A stretch of DNA of 64,000 bases, taken from NCBI GenBank assembly GCA_023935145.1, contig CM043704.1:92088373-92152372 (forward strand), in the 5' to 3' direction. This document shows positions 1 through 10,128 of this stretch, in pieces. The position numbers and the translations under genes are program-made. Numbering within the stretch: position 1 is the first letter of the stretch; each line of letters begins with the position of its first letter. Source of the DNA: Bretschneidera sinensis. Taxonomy: Eukaryota > Streptophyta > Magnoliopsida > Brassicales > Akaniaceae. Below the pieces are notes generated by a model. It saw only the letters and a program-made list of their open reading frames with translations. It made no database searches and had not been told where the DNA came from.

Positions 1-374
1 ACTTCACTTGTTCCTTCATATGTGACTTGCAATTTGTCCCATATTTCTTTAGCAGAAACGCATGCAGATATTTTGTTATATTCAGAAATATCTAAAGCAC
101 AATGTAGCATGCTTGTTGCTCTGCTATTGAGAGACATTGTTCTACAATCCTCGTCAGTAAACTCAGTTTTGAGTTTAGGCATTGTATGAAGAGTCTCTCC
201 AATAACTATTTCTTTTGAGGGAATTTTAGGTCCCTCTTCTATAATTCTCCATAGATTGTAATCTTGTCCTTCGACGAAGATTTTCATTCTATTTTTCCAG
301 TAGTTATAATTTGATCCATTGAACAATGGAGGTCTAGTATAAGAGTGTCCCTCAGAGTAGCTATTTGCTGCCAT
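1..374 (-). CDS. Partial gag of minus-strand Sirevirus copy (runs off window start)
   Basis: On the minus strand, translation from the ATG at 372-374 gives 124 open codons to the window edge, beginning MAANSYSEGHSYTRPPLFNG. It aligns without any indel to the plus-strand gag at 3027-3400, and differs by only a few substitutions. This is the N-terminal part of a Copia Gag (UBN2-type family), which forms the retrotransposon particle. No stop codon is present, unlike the broken gag-pol of the plus copy, but the rest lies outside the window, so intactness cannot be judged. Confidence 0.85.
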   Translation of the reverse strand, partial: MAANSYSEGHSYTRPPLFNGSNYNYWKNRMKIFVEGQDYNLWRIIEEGPKIPSKEIVIGETLHTMPKLKTEFTDEDCRTMSLNSRATSMLHCALDISEYNKISACVSAKEIWDKLQVTYEGTSE

Positions 375-415
375 TGGATCAACTCTAGGAATTTAAGCCT
401 TATAAAGAGAACTAG

Positions 416-427
416 GCTCTGATACCA
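416..427 (-). other. Primer-binding site of minus-strand Sirevirus copy
   Basis: The minus strand reads TGGTATCAGAGC two bases inside the LTR end. This is the usual match to the 3' end of plant initiator tRNA-Met that primes minus-strand DNA synthesis in Copia elements. The plus-strand copy carries a mutated version, TGGTATCAAAGT, at 2974-2985. Confidence 0.8.
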
Positions 428-429
428 AT

Positions 430-1680
430 TGTAGCTCGAGGTTTCAACCCAAGAGGGGGGGTGAATTGGGTTTTTAAAAACTTTTGCGGAATTTATACAA
501 GTTTATAAAAACTGATAAGCAACAAATAATTGATATAAGTAGAAAGCTGTAAATAAAGAGTTTAAGGAAGGAGGATGCAAACACAGTTATAGTGGTTCGG
601 CAATATCGGATTCGTTCCGACCCTACGTCCACTCTCTTCAAGGAACTCCTTGAAGTAATCCACTAAGAAAACTTAGTCGCACAACTTAGCCGGGTGTTGC
701 ACAAACCGTACACAAGCAATTTACAGGAATTGCTTAAACCGAAAAATCCCCTTCCTTTCGGAAGTTTCCCCTTCCTCTCGGAAGTAATCCCTTTACAAAG
801 ATGGTGTAAAGTAAAAGGTAGAGAGACAACAAATGAAAGCTTATTACAACAGAAATGTCTCTCTTTCAAAGTAAAGCTTGAAGAAATGGCTCAATAAGAT
901 TATTTCAAAGCTTTTTGTGTTTTAAGAGTATAAAAACTTGATTATATGAGATCAACTCTTTTTGAATATGTGCTGCATGTTATTGAATGCTTTGCTGAGT
1001 GGGTTTATATAGCAATCAATTAATATGGCCGTTTTGGACTTTAATTTGAAAAAGATTTACTTTAAAACGTTCAGATTTGGAGTCCAACGGTCATATTTTT
1101 GAACTACCAGTCGACTGGGTCGAGATACCAGTCGACTGGGTTCACTTGAAAAATATACGTTTTCAGACCTTCTGGGTATCCAGTCGACTGGTATATATCA
1201 TCCAGTCGACTGGGGACTTTCTGTCCATTGTGCCAGTCGACTGGGTTGATTCATCCAGTCGACTGGGAAATTACTGGTCAAAGTACCAGTCGACTGGGTT
1301 AATTCATCCAGTCGACTGGGTACCTTCTGACCCATATACCAGTCGACTGGTATATGTACCCAGTCGACTGGGTTGTCTTCCAACCCAGTTTTTCTTCTGT
1401 TTTTCATTTAAAAACATTTTAAAATTAATGGTTTTAGATAAACCATTTGTGTTTGAGCCATTGAACAAGCTAATACAATGTATGAGTGAGACTTACATTG
1501 GTTCTAAACCTTAAGACCTATACTAGATCTTCAGTCTTCACTTGATACTTGATTTGGTTCGAGTTTTTGCACTTTGTTCCTTGGTTGAATGTGTTTGATC
1601 CTTAATACAACTTAGTTTAAACATGTTAGTTAAATAACAGTTGTGTTTTGCCATCATTAAAATACGGGCGAGGGTCAACA
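430..1680 (-). repeat. 5' LTR of minus-strand Sirevirus copy
   Basis: On the minus strand this block begins TGTTGACCCTCGCCCG at 1680 and ends CTCGAGCTACA at 430, so it has TG...CA termini. It is 1251 bp and homologous along its length to the plus-strand LTRs at 1747-2971 and 10800-12027. Because gag follows to the left, it is the 5' LTR of an element whose body lies before the window. It carries the best preserved palindrome array of the family (1107-1371). The flanking bases 1681-1685 (GCTTG) would be its target duplication, but the other end is not visible. Confidence 0.9.
1107..1371. repeat. Array of ten CCAGTCGACTGG palindromes, 53-bp dimeric unit
   Basis: Ten perfect 12-base palindromes start at 1107, 1128, 1180, 1202, 1233, 1255, 1286, 1308, 1339 and 1360. 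From 1180 onward the spacings alternate 22, 31, 22, 31, 22, 31, 21, so the repeat unit is 53 bp with two palindromes each. Sequence between palindromes is less conserved than the palindromes. Each palindrome contains GTCGAC. The array lies in the LTR, probably in U3, but the transcription start cannot be seen. Confidence 0.95.
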
Positions 1681-1741
1681 GCTTGTTTACTGTTGGAGTA
1701 TAATTTAAATCATTATAAGATATAATAGAAACATGTACAAC

Positions 1742-1746
1742 ATGTG
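1742..1746. repeat. Left target-site duplication of plus-strand Sirevirus (ATGTG)
   Basis: ATGTG immediately precedes the TG of the 5' LTR and is repeated exactly at 12028-12032 after the CA of the 3' LTR. A 5-bp duplication is the normal mark of Copia integration. It proves that the two LTRs belong to one insertion. Confidence 0.9.
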
Positions 1747-2971
1747 TGTTGACCCTTGCCCGTATTTTAATGATGGCAAAACACAACTGTTACTAACATG
1801 TTTAAATTAAGTTGTATTAAGGATCAAACACATTTAACCAAGGAACAAAGTGCAAAAACTCGAACCAAATCAAGTATCAAGTGAAGACTGAAGATCTAGT
1901 ATAGGTCTTAAGGTTTGGAACCAATGTAAGTCTCACTCATACATTGCATTAGCTTGTTCAATGGCTCAAACATAAAAGGTTTTTCTAAAACCATTATTTT
2001 TAAATGTTTTTAATGAAAAACAGAATAAAAACTGGGTTGGAAGACAACCCAGTCGACTGGGTACATATACCAGTCGACTGGTATATAAGTCAGAAGGTAC
2101 CCAGTCGACTTGATGAAACAACCCAGTCGACTGGCAGTCGACTGGATGAATCAACCCAGTCAACTGGTAAAATGGACAGAAAGTCCCTAGTCGACTGGAT
2201 GATATATACCAGTCGACTGGATACCTAGAAGGTCTGAAAACGAGTATTTTTCAAGTGAACCCAGTCGACTGGTATCTCCACCCAGTCGACTGGTAGTTCA
2301 AAAATATGACTGTTGGACTCCAAATCTGAACGTTTTAAAGTAAATTTTTTTCAAATTAAAGTCCTAAACGGCCATATTAATTGATTGCTATATAAACCCA
2401 TTCAGTTAAGCATTCAATAACAAGCTGCACATATTCAAAAAGAGTTGATCTCACATAATCAAGTTTTTATACTCTTGAAACACAAAAAGCTTTGAAATAA
2501 TCTTGTTGAGCCATTTCTTCAAGCTTTACTTTGAAAGAGAGACATTTCTGTTGTAATAAGCTTTCATTTGCTGTCTCTCTACTTTTTACTTTACACCATC
2601 TTTGTAAAGGGATTACTTCCGAGAGGAAGGGGAAACTTTCGAAAGGAAGGGGATTGTTCGGTTTAAGCAATTCCCGTAATTTTCTTGTGTACGGTTTGTG
2701 CAACACCCGGCTAAGTTGTGCGACTAAGTTTTCTTAGTGGATCACTTCAAGGAGTTCCTTGAAGAGAGTGGACGTAGAGTCGAAACGAATCCGATATTGC
2801 CGAACCACTATAACTGTGTTTGCATCCTCTTTCCTTAAACTCTTTATTTACAGCTCATTACTTGTATTTATTATTTGTTGCTTATCAGTTTTTATAAACT
2901 TGTATTAATTCCGCAAAAAGTTTTTAAAAACCCAATTCACTCCCCCTCTTGGGTTGAAACCTCGAGCTACA
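1747..2971 (+). repeat. 5' LTR of plus-strand Sirevirus
   Basis: Starts TGTTGACC and ends CTCGAGCTACA; 1225 bp. Similar along its length to 10800-12027, with point changes and a deletion inside the palindrome array near 2134. It should hold the element's promoter and polyadenylation signals, but I cannot place the start site from sequence. Confidence 0.93.
2049..2293. repeat. Degenerate palindrome array in 5' LTR
   Basis: Copies of CCAGTCGACTGG, several mutated, start at 2049, 2070, 2101, 2123, about 2134, 2156, 2187, 2209, 2261 and 2282. The 21-22 and 31 spacings are kept except around 2134, where an internal deletion joins two palindromes. This is a decayed version of the array at 1107-1371. 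Confidence 0.85.
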
Positions 2972-3026
2972 ATTGGTATCAAAGTCTCGTTATCTTTATT
3001 AGGCTTAAAATCCTAGAGTTGATCCA

Positions 3027-4382
3027 ATGGCAGCAAATAGTTACTCTGAGGGACACTCTTATACTAGACCACCATTGTTCAATGGCTCAAATTATAACTA
3101 TTGGAAAAATAGAATGAAAATCTTCGTCGAAGGACAAGATTACAATCTATGGAGAATTATAGAAGAAGGACCTAAAATTCCTTCAAAAGAAACAGTTATT
3201 GGAGAGACTCTTCATACAATGCCTAAACTCAAAACTGAGTTTACTGACGAGGATTGTAGAACGATGTCTCTCAATAGCAGAGCAACAAGCATGCTATATT
3301 GTGCATTAGATATTTCTGAATATAACAAAATATCTGCATGCGTTTCTGCTAAAGAAATATGGGACAAATTACAAGTCACATATGAAGGAACAAGTGAAGT
3401 AAAAAAGTCTAAAATTTACATGCTAATTTCTGAATATGAATCTTTTAAGATGTCTCATAACGAAACCATTTCCGAAATGCACTCACGATTCACTACTATT
3501 ATAAATGGTTTAAAATTGCTTGGCAAGAATATTGAGGAAGTTGAACTAACCAGAAAAATCTTAAGATCTCTGCCACCAGAATGGAAACCAAAGAGGACAG
3601 CCATTCAGGAGGCCAAAAATCTTGACAAGCTTGATGTTGAGACGCTGCTTGGGTCATTATTGACATACAAGATGGAAGAAATGACTCACATCATCAATGA
3701 TGATGAGAAGAAGAAAAAACAAATTGCTCTCAAAGCTTCTACGAGCAACAAAGAAAAGGAATTAGAACAAGAAGCAGAGAACAGTGAAGAGGATGGTGAA
3801 ATGGCTTTAATCACCAGACGATTCCATAGGTTCTTGAAGAAAAGCAAGAAACCTTACTCAAATGATCCCACCTCAAAAAGGGAACCACTTATGTGCTATG
3901 GCTGCAAGAAGCCAGGACATATAAAAGCTGACTGTCCGGTTTCAAACAAACCATACAAGGGCTTCAAGAAGAAAGCTATGGTAGCAACTACCTGGAGCGA
4001 TGACGAAGAAAATGAGTCATCAGACAAAGAAATCGGATATGAGGAAATTGCCAACCTTTGTTTGATGGCAATCGATGATGAAAGTGAGGTAACATCTTCT
4101 CCCTCTTCAAAAAATAATATTGTTACTAGTAGTGAAGAACTGCTAGAAGTCATAAATGAAATGCATGAAGAATTAAATAAATTTGGTTCTAGAAATTATG
4201 TTCTTAAGAAAGAAGTATCATCTCTTTCTAAAGAAATGATAATTCTTAGAGAAGAAAAAGAAAAACTATCATCCTTACTGTATGATTCGTCTCAAGATTT
4301 TCTTAAAGATGAAAATGAGAATTTGAAAAATAAAATTTCTGAATTAAACAGCACTATATCTAGACTTATGCTTGGTAAATAA
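3027..4382 (+). pseudogene. Sirevirus gag (N-terminal part of broken polyprotein)
   Basis: A 451-codon ORF begins ATG about 55 bp after the LTR. Residues 1-230 form the Copia Gag region (UBN2-like), with YNYWKNRMKIF near the start and LPPEWKPKRTAI later. Around residue 290 is a zinc knuckle, CYGCKKPGHIKADC, of CX2CX4HX4C form, which binds element RNA. The C-terminal part is acidic and then coiled-coil-like (Glu/Lys/Leu-rich). The TAA at 4380-4382 looks like a nonsense change inside a longer reading frame, since the same frame continues coding-like to about 4490. Gag packages the element RNA in cytoplasmic particles. Confidence 0.9.
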
Positions 4383-4385
4383 AAA

Positions 4386-5047
4386 CTTGATGAAGTGCTT
4401 TCTTCCCAAAGATTAAGTGGAGGAAAATCTGGTGTAGGATATTCTCCATTGGGAAAACAAAAAACAAAAGAGAGCTTATTCATGAAAGCTCTTGTGTAGA
4501 TGGAGCTTCTACTTCAAAAGCTCTTAGCATTGTTAAAAGCACTCCCTCGATAAATGCTAGGAAGTCTAGAAACTTAAATGATCATACTAAATTGAAGCAT
4601 CCTAAAAATACTCATGCTTATATGTATGCTCATTCTAGAAATGCTCATACACATCCTAGAAATAATTATCATGCTCATTCTAGGAACAATGTGTATAATC
4701 AAAGAATGCATTCTGCTCGTGTTCATCCTAGGAATTATCATCATGGGTATCCTAGAATGCATCATCATACTCTTTATAGAAATGACATGAATTTTCATAC
4801 TCCTTACCATAGAAACATGTATCCTAGGAACTATTATCCTAAGGTTTATAGGAATTCACATGTAAGACATCCTAGAAATTTCTATGACTATCATGCTAGG
4901 ACTGTGCATCATCAACTTGTTCATAGAGCACCTCATGTTAAGAAAATATGGGTCCCAAAAGGAACCGTATTTTCCAGGACTAACCCCAAGGGAACCAAGA
5001 AATTTTGGGTACCTAAAAGTGCTATCTTATATCCTTTTGTGATGTAG
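4386..5047 (+). pseudogene. Gag C-terminal/linker region rich in HPRN repeats
   Basis: After the gag stop the frame remains coding-like to about 4490, then shifts by one base. From 4592 a 151-codon stretch is open. It is dominated by imperfect HPRN/HSRN motifs with many His, Arg, Asn and Tyr, giving a basic low-complexity segment, and ends with two WVPK motifs (KKIWVPKG and KKFWVPKS) that often precede the protease in Sireviruses. It probably links Gag to protease in the undamaged polyprotein. I do not know a specific function for the repeats. Confidence 0.7.
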
Positions 5048-8000
5048 ATTTGCCTTCACACCAAGGAGAAAGGTAACTGTTAGTACCTTGATAGCGGTTG
5101 CTCGAAGCATATGACCGGTGATAAAAGCGTATTCAAGGAGCTAACTCTAAGAGATGGTGGATTTGTGACCATTGGAGACAATACTAAAATAAAGATCATC
5201 GGGCATGAAAAAGTCGGTAATGATTTTTCAACCTTAGATAATTTATTGCTAGTACAAGGCCTTAAGCCAAATTTACTTAGCATTAGTCAATTATGTGACA
5301 AAGGATACAAAGTCACATTTGAGACCTCTCATTGTCTATTTATAGACATCAAGAGCAACAAGATCAAATTCATTGGCCATAGACATGAAAATGTCTATAT
5401 AGTTGATTTGAAATCCTTGCATTCCGATAATAAAAAATGTTTTCATGCTTTTAGTGAAAATCAATGGCTATGGCATAGAAGGCTTGGTCATGTAAACATG
5501 AATTTGTTAAAAATTGTTTCAAGAAAAGATTTAGTTATTGGACTTCCTAAAATCAATTTTGAAAAAGACAAAATTTGCAATGCTTGTCAAATGGGAAAAC
5601 AAACTAGGATCTCTTTTAAAGCAAAAAATGTAGTCTCAACTACTAGACCTTTGGAACTTTTGCATATGGACTTATTTGGTCCAATTAGTACCATTAGTCT
5701 AGGTGGCCATCAATATGCTCTTGTTATTGTTGATGACTATTCAAGATATACTTTTGTTATTTTTATTGCTTATAAGGATGAAGCTTTCAAAGGATTTGAA
5801 AAGTTTTGCAAAAAGGTACAAAATGAAAAAGGAATTTGTATTTCAAGCATAAGAAGTGATCATGGCAAAGAATTTGAAAATCAAAGCTTTTCAAATTTTT
5901 GTGATGAAAATGGAATTAATCACAACTTTTCAGCTCCTAGAACTCCTCAACAAAATGGAGTTGTTGAGAGGAAAAATAGAGTTCTAGAAGAATTTTCAAG
6001 AACAATGCTTTGTGAAAATAATTTACCAAAATATTTTTGGGCTGAAGCCGTGAATACTTCTTGCTATATTTTAAATAGAATTTTGATAAGGCCTTTGCTT
6101 GATAAAACTCCATATGAACTATGGAAAGGGAGAAAGCCCAATATTTCCTATTTTCGTGCCTTTGGTAGTAAGTGCTTCATCTTAAATAACAATAAAACTA
6201 ACTTGGGTAAATTTGATTCCAAGACTGATGAAGGGATATTTTTAGGATATTCAACTACTAGTAAGGCTTATAGAGTTTTCAATAAGAGAACTCTAGTAGT
6301 AGAAGAATCTGTGCATGTAACTATCGATGAATCTAACCCAATGAGTAGTGGAGAAGTTTCCTTTAAAGATGATGCAGATTTTATTCCAAGAATAGAAACT
6401 CCTACTCCCATTGTTGACCCAAAAGTGAGTTCTTCTCAAACAAATGAAGGGATGACAACTCCCAATTTGGACCAACCATCCTCAAGTCAACAAGAGGAAA
6501 ATCTACCCAAGGATTGGAGGTATGTAAATCATCATCCAATTGATCAAGTAATTGGTGATCATTCACAAGGGGTAAGAACTCGCTCTTCCATTAGAAATAT
6601 TTGCAATTTTGTAGCTTATTTGTCTCAAGTAGAACCTAAGACATTTATAGAAGCTGAAAAAGATAATGATTAGATAATTGCAATGCAGAAAGAGATAAGT
6701 CAATTTGAGAGAAACAATGTTTGGAAACTAGTTCCAAGACCTAAAGATTATTCAATTATTGGAACTAAATGGGTATATAGAAATAAAATGGATGAAAATG
6801 GTATAGTAACTAGAAATAAGGCTAGACTAGTTGCTAAGGGATACAACCAAGAGGAAGGAATAGATTTTGATGAAACCTATGCTCCCGTAGCTAGATTAGA
6901 AGCTATTCGAATGTTATTAGCCTTTGTATGCTTTAATAAATTCAAGCTATTTCAAATGGATGTGAAAAGTGCCTTTTTAAATGGCTTTATAGAAGAAGAG
7001 GTTTATGTTGAACAACCTCTTGGATTTGAAAATCCTAGTCTTCCAAATCATGTCTATAAGCTTTCTAAAGCTCTATATGGGTTGAAGCAAGCTCCAAGAG
7101 CATGGTATGAAAGATTAAGTAAATTTTTGATTGACAATGATTTTGTAAGAGGTAGAATAGACACAACTCTCTTCACAAAAAACTCACAAAAATAACACTT
7201 TGATAGTTCAAATATATGTTGATGATATTATATTTGGTGCTACTAATGAATCTATGTGCCAAGAGTTTGCAAAGTGTATGCAAGGTGACTTTGAAATGAG
7301 CATGATGGGAGAACTTACCTACTTCCTTGGACTGCAAATCAAGCAACTAAAAGGAGGTATCTTCATCAATCAACAAAAGTACATCAAAGATCTACTAAAG
7401 AGGTTCGGGATGGAAAGCTCAAAGCCAATTGGAACACCTATGAGCACAACTACTAAACTTGATCTTGATGAAGGAGGTAAAACTGTAGATTCAAAATATT
7501 ATAGAAGCATGATAGGTGCTTTACTTTATTTGACTGCAAGTAGACCTGATATAATGTTCAGTGTATGCATGTGTGCTAGATTTCAGTCTAATCCTAAGGA
7601 ATCACATGTAGTTGCAGTAAAAAGAATCCTTAGATATCTACAAGGGACCCAGACCATAGGATTATGGTACTCTAGAGAATCATCTTTTGAGCTAGTAGGA
7701 TATTCGGATGCTGATTTTGCTGGATGTAGGTTAGATAGAAAAAGCACAAGTGGAACATGCCAATTCTTAGGTGCTATGTTAACTTCTTTGTTCTCCAAGA
7801 AACAGAATTCTGTTGCACTATCAACTGCTGAGGCGGAATATGTAGCAGCTGGCAGTTGTTGTGCCCAAGTATTATGAATGAAACAACAACTAGAAGACTA
7901 TGGCATGAGTCTAAAAAATATTCCTATATTTTGTGATAATACTAGTGCCATCAACCTAACCAAAAATCCTATTCAGCACTCTAGAACCAAGCATATAGAG

Positions 8001-8166
8001 ACATCATTTCCTAAGAGATCATGCTCAAAAAGGTGATATAAGATTAGAATTCATACCTTCAGAAGACCAAATAGCTGATATTCTTACAAAACCCTTAAGT
8101 GAAACTAGTTTTTGTAAGATTAGAATGTTGATGGGATTGCTTGATTTTGATAAACTGAATGTTTGA
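5048..8166 (+). pseudogene. Sirevirus pol: protease, integrase, reverse transcriptase, RNase H
   Basis: The protease active site LDSGCSKHMTGD lies at about 5087-5120. The GAG-pre-integrase zinc site (H..H..C..C: WHRRLGH, CNAC) is near 5470-5590. Integrase carries its acidic triad in HMDLFGP, RSDHGKEF and NGVVERKN (about 5660-5970). Reverse transcriptase follows, with [18 protein letters not shown] and YVDD (about 7213). RNase H is marked by SDADFAG and STAEAEYVA. Breaks: TAG at 5081-5083, TAG at 6671-6673 and TGA at 7875-7877, each at a position where relatives usually have Trp; a one-base frameshift near 7190; a frameshift near 8005. The frame ends at TGA 8164-8166. The enzymes would copy and integrate the element, but this copy cannot encode them intact. 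Confidence 0.93.
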
Positions 8167-8307
8167 TTGCATCTCATTTCATCATTTGCATGTTTGACAT
8201 TGAGTGATAGAGTATTAATCCATGTTTAATTATTTCCCTCACTCAAAAATGTCTTAGATAAACGAAATCATGCTAAAAAATTCAGGACTGAAAATTTTAC
8301 TAAGGGT

Positions 8308-8644
8308 CCAGTCGACTGGTAAATGTGCTCCAGTCGACTGGTAAGTCTCTGCCTGATCTTCCAGTCGACTGGTAATTTTGACCCAGTCGACTGGTAATTC
8401 TCTGCCAAATATTCCAGACGACTGGTAAGTCTTCTCCAGTCGTCTATAAGATCAAATCCTGTTTGGAGCCAATTTTTTGAAAAACCCTTGTCCTCCAGTC
8501 GTATGGTAAAGATAGCCCAGTCAACTGGTAACTCACTGCCAGTTTACCCAGTCGACTGGTACGTTTACCCAGTCGACTGATAAAAAAACTGTTCATCTTT
8601 TCAAAGGGACCCAGTCGACTGGTATATCAACCCCAGTCGACTGG
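8308..8644. repeat. Second palindrome array, internal, between pol and 3' ORF
   Basis: Perfect or near-perfect CCAGTCGACTGG copies start at 8308, 8330, 8361, 8383, 8414, 8436, 8495, 8517, 8548, 8569, 8611 and 8633. Spacings are 22, 31, 22, 31, 22, 59, 22, 31, 21, 42, 22, the same 22/31 dimer geometry as in the LTR. The array sits in the 705-bp noncoding gap after pol and ends about 230 bp before the start of the next ORF. It could be an internal promoter or enhancer for that ORF, which is inference. Confidence 0.93.
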
Positions 8645-8871
8645 TATCACGATTCTATAAAAGGGACTGTTCATTTTCGCCATTTTTACGCCATTTTCAA
8701 AGAGCCCAAGCTTTCTCTCTCTAGAAAAATTCATCATTTTGATCCAAAAACTATCCAAATCCCTTCTAAACACACCGATCTACTCATTCTAAAGAGATTT
8801 TTAACTTTCTACGGTTAAAATCTCTCATTTTACCAAAATCACTTTTTCCAAAAACTCCAGATTTCTCCAAA

Positions 8872-10128
8872 ATGAGTGACAAAATCCGTATAAAACTCAC
8901 AACAAGTGGACCTAATGCGCCTAAAAAGCCAAGGTCTTCAAAACCTTCGGCTTCAGAGTCGAAAGGGAAGGGAGCGGCAGGCTCATCCAGCAAGGAGCCC
9001 AGAACAGAGTTGGAGCAGACTCTGTTTTACAGCCCAGCGGCTCATACGAGGTATAATTCTATAATCCGTCACAAGAAAATCATGACGGGTAGAGTCGTTG
9101 ATTTCGACTCTATTCGTCATGGTAATTTCGATATTCTACCAGCCTTTGAGGCAATAAATCTGACCCTACTGGTCAGAATTCATGAAAAATATTACCCGCG
9201 ACTGATTCACCAGTTTTATGCGAACTTGGTGAAACCTAGTCCTCTGGCCCTGAGATTCAGAACCAGAGTTAGCGGTTTGGAGTTTGAGGTCAACACTGAC
9301 CTCTTGATGAGTATTCTGAGAATCTCTATAAGGGGGGTTCAATGGAGTCTGGATGGATGGCCAGACAACTTTGAAGTTGAGGAGGCCTGTCGGATAGTCA
9401 GGGGCGACCCTAACTATGTGTACAGACCCACTACATTTCATACATGTAGTGACTTGCCTCTCGACTCAAAGATGTTTCAGTTGATTGTCAGTTGGACCAT
9501 CCACCCGAGACTCGAGAGTCGAGGGTATCTATCTAAAATAGATACGGTATTGATTTGGTGCCTAAAATCTGGGCACTACTTCAATATATATCCTCTGCTG
9601 CTCGCCAACATGATAAACGACGAAGCAAACGACTCCGGGTGTCTTCCTTATGGGATGCTCATTACACTCATCCTCCAGCACTTCCGGGTACCTTTGCCTG
9701 CCTCCGAGGCTCAGGATATCGGATTGACGGACATCATCAACATCTCATCTCTGAAGAAGATGGGATGTACTGTTCGTGAAAGGTTCCTCTATCCGAAGGC
9801 CGAAAAGCACCTAAGGATCCGAGAGGATACGAGCGACAGTGATGAGGATGCTGATACAGCTGCTGAGATGGAGACGGATACCCGAGCACCTCCCATTGGT
9901 GACTCGAGAACTGGTCAGACTGGTTACACTGACATCCTACGAGCTTTCACGAGCCTCCAGATGACGATGGAGTTCGGTTTTCAGTCCATGCAGTCTGATT
10001 ACCAGAGACTGAGCTCCTCCATAGACCACCCACGGGACGACTTCGAGTTACATCGAGAGCATACCGAGGGTTCCCTAGCTGAGATTAGGGAACTTCTTCG
10101 TGACAGCTCGGACTCTCCCGCACCTTGA
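8872..10128 (+). CDS. Extra 3' ORF of Sirevirus, plant transposon-associated protein
   Basis: This is an uninterrupted 418-codon ORF beginning ATG after the second palindrome array. The N-terminal ~50 residues are Ser/Lys/Pro-rich and basic. Residues ~55-300 form a compact domain with FYSPAAHTRYNSI, RVSGLEFEVN, IVSWTIHPR and GMLITLILQHF. This resembles the 'putative plant transposon protein' domain often found beside plant LTR elements; that family call is from memory. The C-terminal ~110 residues are acidic, then helical and coiled-coil-like. I see no clear signal peptide or membrane anchor, so it does not look like a classical envelope protein although it occupies the env-like position of Sireviruses. 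Its function is unknown. It is intact while gag-pol upstream is broken. Confidence 0.8.
   Translation: MSDKIRIKLTTSGPNAPKKPRSSKPSASESKGKGAAGSSSKEPRTELEQTLFYSPAAHTRYNSIIRHKKIMTGRVVDFDSIRHGNFDILPAFEAINLTLLVRIHEKYYPRLIHQFYANLVKPSPLALRFRTRVSGLEFEVNTDLLMSILRISIRGVQWSLDGWPDNFEVEEACRIVRGDPNYVYRPTTFHTCSDLPLDSKMFQLIVSWTIHPRLESRGYLSKIDTVLIWCLKSGHYFNIYPLLLANMINDEANDSGCLPYGMLITLILQHFRVPLPASEAQDIGLTDIINISSLKKMGCTVRERFLYPKAEKHLRIREDTSDSDEDADTAAEMETDTRAPPIGDSRTGQTGYTDILRAFTSLQMTMEFGFQSMQSDYQRLSSSIDHPRDDFELHREHTEGSLAEIRELLRDSSDSPAP

Noticed and set aside
694..897. 67-residue frames in LTR ends (MLHKPYTSNLQELL, MKERHFCCNK)
   Set aside because: They recur at the same place in each LTR on both strands and are noncoding LTR sequence.
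1077..1514. Open frames of 60-145 codons through the palindrome arrays (PVDWV/QSTG repeats), both strands
   Set aside because: They exist because the palindrome repeats lack stops in several frames. All lie in LTRs of the same family; no start context or function.
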